Source: Mnemiopsis leidyi
Lineage: Eukaryota; Ctenophora; Tentaculata; Lobata; Bolinopsidae
Reading direction: 5' to 3'
Assembly: GCA_000226015.1 (NCBI GenBank)
Contig: JH153030.1
Coordinates: forward strand, 3,134 to 27,664
DNA length: 24,531 nt
Both the position numbers and the translations under genes were made by a program. Of the stretch, positions 19,275 to 24,531 are shown piece by piece (the stretch's first letter is position 1; the number at the start of each line of letters is the position of its first letter). The notes under the pieces were generated by a model. It saw only the letters and a list, made by a program, of their open reading frames with translations. It was not told where the DNA came from and ran no database searches.

Positions 19275-20949
19275 ATGGGTATCGATATCAACCACAAAAA
19301 GGACAGGAAGGTGCACAGGAAGGAGCCTGTCTCCCAGAATGTCTACCTGCGTCTTCTTGTAAAACTGTACCGTTTCCTCTCGCGTCGTACCAACGCTAAG
19401 TTCAACCAGGTATATTTGTCTTTCTCTCTGGGCTGTATTGTATGTAGGTCAGTCTGTTTACTGCGAACCTGTGAACTGCTCTTGTAAATACTGTTAAGTG
19501 CAAACCTGTAACCTGTTGTTGTAAATACTGTTTTGTACGATCTTCTTACCTTTTGTTGTTAATACTGCTTTGTACAATTTTCTTACCTGTGTTGTAAATT
19601 CTGTTATGAATTTGTACAATCCTCTAACCTGTTATTGTAATTACTTTTTTGTGCAAACCTCTAACATGTTATAATTACTTTTTGTGTGCGAACCTCAACG
19701 TTTTGTAAATGCTACGTGTTTTTTAAAGTCTTATTAGGGATTTCTTCACCAGATTCCACAATCACCTAGTAGCGGTAGAAATATTCTCCCATGTAGTGCA
19801 ACAGATGTAGCGAGTTTAAAAGGGGTTAAAAAGTATAACATCTTTTTCAGGTTATTCTGAAGAGACTGTTTATGTCCCGACAAAACAGACCTGCCATCTC
19901 CCTGGCCAGGATTGTCCGACAAATGAAGTTGAAACAGAGAGAAGGTATAGACGGGAAACTATAATTTTATAGAATCCTATCTTTTTAAAGTAATTTTGCT
20001 CCTGTTATAAGAGGACCATGTCTAGTAGGTATTTCTCGATAAAACTTTAGTTCAGTAAGACTTATAAATTCTTTAACAAGCTTGTGAAACTTCAGGAAAG
20101 ACAGTTGTTGTTGTTGGAACCATCACCGACGATAAGAGGATCTTTGATGTGCCCAAACTGAAAGTTTGTGCCCTTCGGCTCACTGAAGGTGCTCGATCAA
20201 GGTAAACACTAAATTGCATATCGTGCTAATCAGTTACACATCACTTCTTCGGCTTTTCTTAAATATTCTGATTGACAATTTCGATTCAAGGACCATAGAT
20301 TGATACTGTTGTAACGCAGAACAAATTCAGACTTTGAGACGGTAGATCTAATTTCCCTTTCTTTACGATAATTAATTTTATTAAGTACCGGGGTGAATAT
20401 TTAAAGTTTACCTGCCACGTGAAGTTAAGGCGTGAGATTATTTAATACCTTATAAGCCTACCGTTCCCTCCTCCCTTAGCAGGATAGGTAGGGTTAAAAT
20501 CATATGAAAATCATTGTAAGAGGCATTTAGTGGTAAATACAAATAGTAATTACAAATAGTACCATGTGATAAATTTAAAAAAATTCTGTATAATGCAACT
20601 AAAAAAAGTCTAAAATACGTCAAAATTCTATATCTAAAAAACTAAATATCAAGTTTATATCAATATCAAACTTACTATTGACTTTTGCTATCAGGCGACC
20701 TAGTAATCAGTATCCTCCAGGATCATCAAAGCAGGAGGCTCCGTGATAACGTTCGAGCAGCTTGCCGTAGAAGCACCCCTCGGCCAGAACACCATTATCA
20801 TGCAAGGTCGCAGAACCAGACGTGAGGCCAACAGACACTTCGGAGCCCCTGGACTGCCCAACAGCCACGCCAAACCTTTCGTTAGACTGAGGAGCAGAAA
20901 CCACGAGATGGCCAGAGGCAGGAGGAAGAGCAGAGCTTACAAGGCTTAA
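19275..20949 (+). CDS. RPL18: 60S ribosomal protein L18 (eL18), 4 exons, 187 aa
   Basis: Exons 19275-19409, 19851-19944, 20096-20201 and 20721-20949 join in phase 0, 1, 2 to 564 nt. Human RPL18 has 188 aa. The protein starts [18 protein letters not shown], with [20 protein letters not shown], then [73 protein letters not shown] and the basic end [12 protein letters not shown], all matching the family in order. The ATG at 19275 is chosen over the in-frame GTG at 19245 because it matches the conserved N terminus. Exon 4 must use the acceptor at 20720; an upstream AG at 20694 would shift the frame to an early stop. Confidence 0.97.
19459..19715 (+). repeat. Degenerate ~36-41-bp tandem repeat in RPL18 intron 1
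   Basis: About seven diverged units recur, beginning at roughly 19459, 19500, 19539, 19576, 19617, 19653 and 19688. The pattern is GCAAACCTGTAACCTGTTGT followed by TGTAAATACTGTTTTGT. Divergence is higher towards the right. No snoRNA C/D or H/ACA signature was found in it. Confidence 0.75.
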
Positions 20950-21177
20950 TTTATTTCAACGTTTTTATCTTAGCCTCTTAGAGGTTTAAATACAAACGAT
21001 CGCTTTTTACTAGTGTTACTGCTTTAATTGAAAAATAATTGTTGTATGACCAAAAGCTCATGATTACCATCACTCAACCCATAACATTGATTGTTATGAA
21101 TACTTATTTGCAAACCTAAAAGCTTAACTATAAATTGTCCTATGCTGGGGCTGAGGGACAGTACTCTGCAATTTTAA

Positions 21178-21796
<619 letters not shown>

Positions 21797-21977
21797 GTAA
21801 GTCCACTGTTGATTGTTAGAACAACGGTTATATAATTTAGTGAAGGGATTCTTTCTGGTACAGTACATGGTTCCCTATTTTAGGTCGTTCACATTTGCCT
21901 TCATTACCGAGGGGGAGGGGAGGTGTGATAATGTCCTCAGAAATCGATAATTTTTTGAGGTTTTCTTTTCATCTATT

Positions 21978-22000
21978 CTTTTTTGCCGAAGGCAAAAAAG
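21978..22000. repeat. 10-bp-stem hairpin with GAA loop after UBA52 exon 3
   Basis: CTTTTTTGCC, GAA, GGCAAAAAAG form a perfect snap-back. The apex GCCGAAGGC and the T-run/A-run arms are those of the hairpin at 10382-10416. Both are followed about 40-55 bases later by a GGTTGG...ATGTGTA block. Confidence 0.75.
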
Positions 22001-22339
22001 TAAAGTAGATGGTTTAAAGTGGTCGGATTTTCGGTTGGGATGTGTAGGTAGTAGGTAAATTTAATGATGTCCGGTGTGACAAAGGCCTGTATGTGTTAAA
22101 CTCCGCAAGACGATAGTAACCTCGTGAACGCAGCTTGAAGGGATCCTCCTACGCACAGTCATTTTCTTAAGAAATTTCTTGGTCTAGCACGTGCAATTGC
22201 GCGTGTCTACTTGAACCACATTTGCAGCTCAACTGATCAACATTCAACAGTACGCATGATATTTAGGTTAGATAGTAACACACAAAAATAAAAACGACTG
22301 CAAATTTGATTCTTCTTAAACAGCTGTCCGTCTTTTAGT

Positions 22340-22720
22340 TTTCTCATCTCTACTATGATAGCGATGTAGGTCTCCTCTGAGAAGGTCTTCTTGCAGCATC
22401 GTCTTCAGACTCCAAGTAGCACCGGAACTGGTCATGGACTCCACGCTTTGATAGAAAATTAACAGAAGGGAGGTGGATAGTGAGAGCTTCTATCCGGAGA
22501 GAGCACTGTCGGTCCGGATGTTTCTGAACTTCTTGAACGGCGAGCAGCGCCAGATGAAGAGGTCTGAAAACTTTTTTGCTGAACAAGAAATCAGCATCAT
22601 TTTGGAAGAACATCCAAGGCAGGTCATGGAAGGCTTAAGGCTTCCTCTTTGGAACAGGAAGTCTCTGGCATGCTCCTCAGTGTCAGTCATTCTATGTATT
22701 TCGTGATGAAGGGATGGCAT
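22340..22720 (-). pseudogene. Merlin/IS1016-like transposase relic
   Basis: The minus-strand frame starts at 22720 with MPSLHHEIHRMTDTEEHARD and continues FLFQRGSLKP, a C-x2-C zinc-ribbon half (TCLGCSSKM), then FIWRC, FRNIRTDSALSG, a TAG stop at 22492-22490, and in the same frame KLSLSTSLLLIFYQSVE. This order (FLxxRGL, CxxC, WRC, xIRxxSxFxGSKLSL, LLLIxYW) is the N terminus of Merlin (IS1016-type, ISXO2-like) DDE transposases as I recall it. The catalytic domain is missing or unreadable beyond about 22400. Opposite-strand frames here are shadows. Confidence 0.7.
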
Positions 22721-22729
22721 ATTGCGAGC

Positions 22730-23831
22730 GATAGCAATTTCTAGTCTATCATGTCTAATATAAGTTTATATTAATCAGATGAGTCAATAAAATGCTTGAT
22801 TATATCTATGTGCAGTAACCGTTAATTACAATCGAAACTGCATGATAGAACGGTGCTATCCTTATTCCACCCTGGAATTTCACCGGTGGAAGTGTCAGGC
22901 TTCTTTGTTCCAAAAGTCGTCCCGAAGAAAACCAGACTCGTAACAAGTCCGTACGGAACTAAACTGTATGAAGTCAATGCAACGCGCGCAAGTCTTGGCA
23001 CGATTCCCGCGCCATTGTGTTTGCTAATTTAATTATTCCGTGGCCATTGGTTCGTGCTGCGTGCAAGTAAGTTAATGTCCTTTTGTCTTATTGCCGAACT
23101 ATGACAAAAACGCTTGATATTTTAGACCTTAAGACTTGAGTATTGAAATGTTGCTGATTTTGTTAAAACCGCACAGTCGATTAATTTATCTCAGTCCTGG
23201 TAATTGACTGACATTTCATTTATCACATTCGTTAATGTAAAATAGCTCTTGTTTTCTTAACATAACGGCCGATACTATCACGGTAGCCGCTTATAACTAT
23301 AAGCGGTATTTGCGACGAATATTGACAAGATTACACTGTCTGGCGATCTTTGAGTTGCAAAATTCGGGTAAAAACGCGACTAGACATATCAGTACATACT
23401 ATATCTTTGCTTTTAGCACATGCTTGGTCTTATATCCGCATAGCAGAATTGAAGAGATGGAAATCTAGCGTCCGCTTGAGACCAAACTAAGCGAGCGCTA
23501 TTCTTGTTATAATTTTAAAGACAATTTCTTCATAACTTTTGTCAAAATTTACTAAGTTAAAATTTCAGTAATAATATATTTTTCGCGTATATGATATGAT
23601 ATAAAACTAAATCTGTGAAGAAAGGAAGGAGTTCCTTGATCTCTCAGTTTGCTCTCTAAGTTGATGAGTGATGACATTAAGGAATTGCTGACACTTATGT
23701 TGTGTATCACACCGTATTTGAATTACAGTTTTTACTGAATTTTTGATCAAAAAGAATGCCAATCAAAAACCACAAATCAAAGTATTTTGACATGAGATGG
23801 AGGGAGGGGTGGCAATTTACCTCTAAAATTT
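22730..23831. other. Gene-poor stretch with a possible promoter and leader exon
   Basis: A ~60-codon open plus-strand frame (about 22852-23030, containing PVEVSGFFVPKVVPKKTRLV) has no start or family match and is only suggestive. A CCATTGG block at 23042-23048 (inverted CCAAT) is followed by GCAA|GTAAGT near 23066, which could be a leader-exon donor for a gene to the right. The remainder to 23831 is AT-rich with nothing recognisable. Confidence 0.3.
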
Positions 23832-24134
23832 ATGATAAAGAATGATAACAGTGGGGGGATTGGCCGGAAATCCAAATATGACGTCCTATATGTGAACGAC
23901 CCTTTCAAAGTTTTTCATTCAAATAAAGCTTACATTTACATAGACAATCACAACAGGAAAGTGTTACGCACGACTGCACCCAAGAGCCACGAACTGCAGG
24001 AAGAGGAAATGTGGACACAACTCAGATTTGAGAGTGAAGAAGAAGCTGAAATAAATGTGTCGCTTGTTTTTATTGAAAATTTGTATTCCTTGTTCCCAAG
24101 AATTGAAGACATCTTAAACCAATACCTGCAATAA
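23832..24134 (+). CDS. Unrecognised 100-aa ORF, possibly a terminal exon
   Basis: The frame opens [20 protein letters not shown] and ends [10 protein letters not shown] before TAA, followed directly by ATAAAAAAAATAAG. The composition looks coding: mixed polar residues, an acidic block ([18 protein letters not shown]) and a hydrophobic helix ([13 protein letters not shown]). A splice acceptor AACAG at 23848-23852 would make it a last exon beginning in GGIGRK. I recognise no family. It may equally be a lineage-specific gene or a transposon-derived frame. Confidence 0.35.
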   Translation: MIKNDNSGGIGRKSKYDVLYVNDPFKVFHSNKAYIYIDNHNRKVLRTTAPKSHELQEEEMWTQLRFESEEEAEINVSLVFIENLYSLFPRIEDILNQYLQ

Positions 24135-24531
24135 AAAAAATAAGACATTGAGAGTGCCGAGGTTCACTCTCCCCGTTCTCGCTCTCTTTCTTGTCTTATC
24201 CTGTGGCCTGGGGACCTCAGTCTGTTGCAACAAAAACAACTAGGAGGGGACCGTAGAGATAGCCACGCAGCGCCCTGTAATCTTGTCTCTTTCTCGCTCT
24301 CTAGTTCTCTTGTTGTTGTACAAAACTTCTTGTATTCATTACGCAGTTAGCATTACCAGGCGCTGTGTAGCTCTCAACGTTTTCCTTCGATCGTTGTCGT
24401 ATACAATAAGGACTAGGAGTGTATGTGTACTGTGCAAGTGTGTACGTACAAGTATTACAAATAGTAATAATAGGGCGCTAGCCCAGAGCCACAGGTCCAT
24501 GTTGGCTTAGCATCTCTCTCGCTCTCTCTCT
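24135..24531. repeat. CT-rich right end with simple repeat
   Basis: CTCGCTCTCT-type runs occur at 24178-24190, 24290-24303 and 24510-24531, where the window ends in a CT microsatellite. Between them, about 24200-24470 has the feel of repetitive or LTR-like DNA (GTTGTTGTACAA, TACAATAAGG), but no terminal repeat, primer-binding site or second copy is present, so I leave it unclassified. Confidence 0.45.

Noticed and set aside
19410-20720. Intron-encoded snoRNAs in RPL18
   Set aside because: Ribosomal protein introns often host snoRNAs, but no paired C/D boxes or H/ACA hairpin-hinge-tail pattern could be identified by eye.
22473-22706. 77-aa plus-strand ORF
   Set aside because: It is the antisense shadow of the Merlin transposase relic.
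24135-24470. LTR of a retrotransposon
   Set aside because: No second LTR, TG...CA ends, primer-binding site or polyprotein were seen.

Overview
The window looks like nuclear DNA of an invertebrate animal, probably an early-branching marine lineage such as a cnidarian or sponge. The reasons are intron-split genes with consensus GT-AG borders, a metazoan gene set (NatB auxiliary subunit NAA25, NOP10, RPL18, ubiquitin-L40 fusion, a ciliary microtubule inner protein), tRNA-derived SINEs, a LINE, a Tigger-type MITE and a Merlin-type transposase relic. The species assignment is inference. One 10-base N gap (10778-10787) marks a scaffold join. Exon models below come from reading frame, splice phase and similarity recalled from memory; nothing was aligned by software.

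Left part, 1-4530, is repeat-rich. A probable internal exon of an unknown minus-strand gene sits at 5-107. A decayed minus-strand LINE spans about 950-2910 and is split by a 616-base insertion made of two tRNA-derived SINE units (1285-1900). Short tandem duplications, a second SINE family and a 488-base Tigger-like MITE (4033-4520) follow.

From 4584 to 5715 on the minus strand lies a small four-exon gene that is easily missed because every exon is short. It resembles CIMIP1/C20orf85, a ciliary microtubule inner protein. It is divergent from NAA25 (plus strand, 6356-13490, 18 coding exons, 892 aa), and the interval between them carries two X-box-like (RFX) palindromes. NAA25 introns contain a foldback element, a SINE, a 53-bp tandem array built from the gene's own splice donor, a 16-bp-stem hairpin and the N gap.

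Convergent to NAA25, the minus-strand gene at 15074-17082 (3 exons, about 504 aa) belongs to an uncharacterised family that I recall mainly from bacteria and scattered eukaryotes. To its right is a same-strand run of translation genes: NOP10 (18610-18804), RPL18 (19275-20949, 4 exons) and the ubiquitin-L40 fusion UBA52 (from 21226). I could not find the last L40 exon in the window.

The right end (22000-24531) holds a broken Merlin/IS1016-like transposase, a long stretch with no convincing gene, an unrecognised 100-aa ORF (23832-24134) and a CT-rich tail. No prokaryotic-style operon, CRISPR array or viral genome is visible. The most interesting items are the hidden ciliary gene with its X-box pair, the splice-donor tandem array, the bacterial-looking 504-aa gene, and competing splice acceptors in RPL18 and NAA25 that would give unproductive mRNAs.
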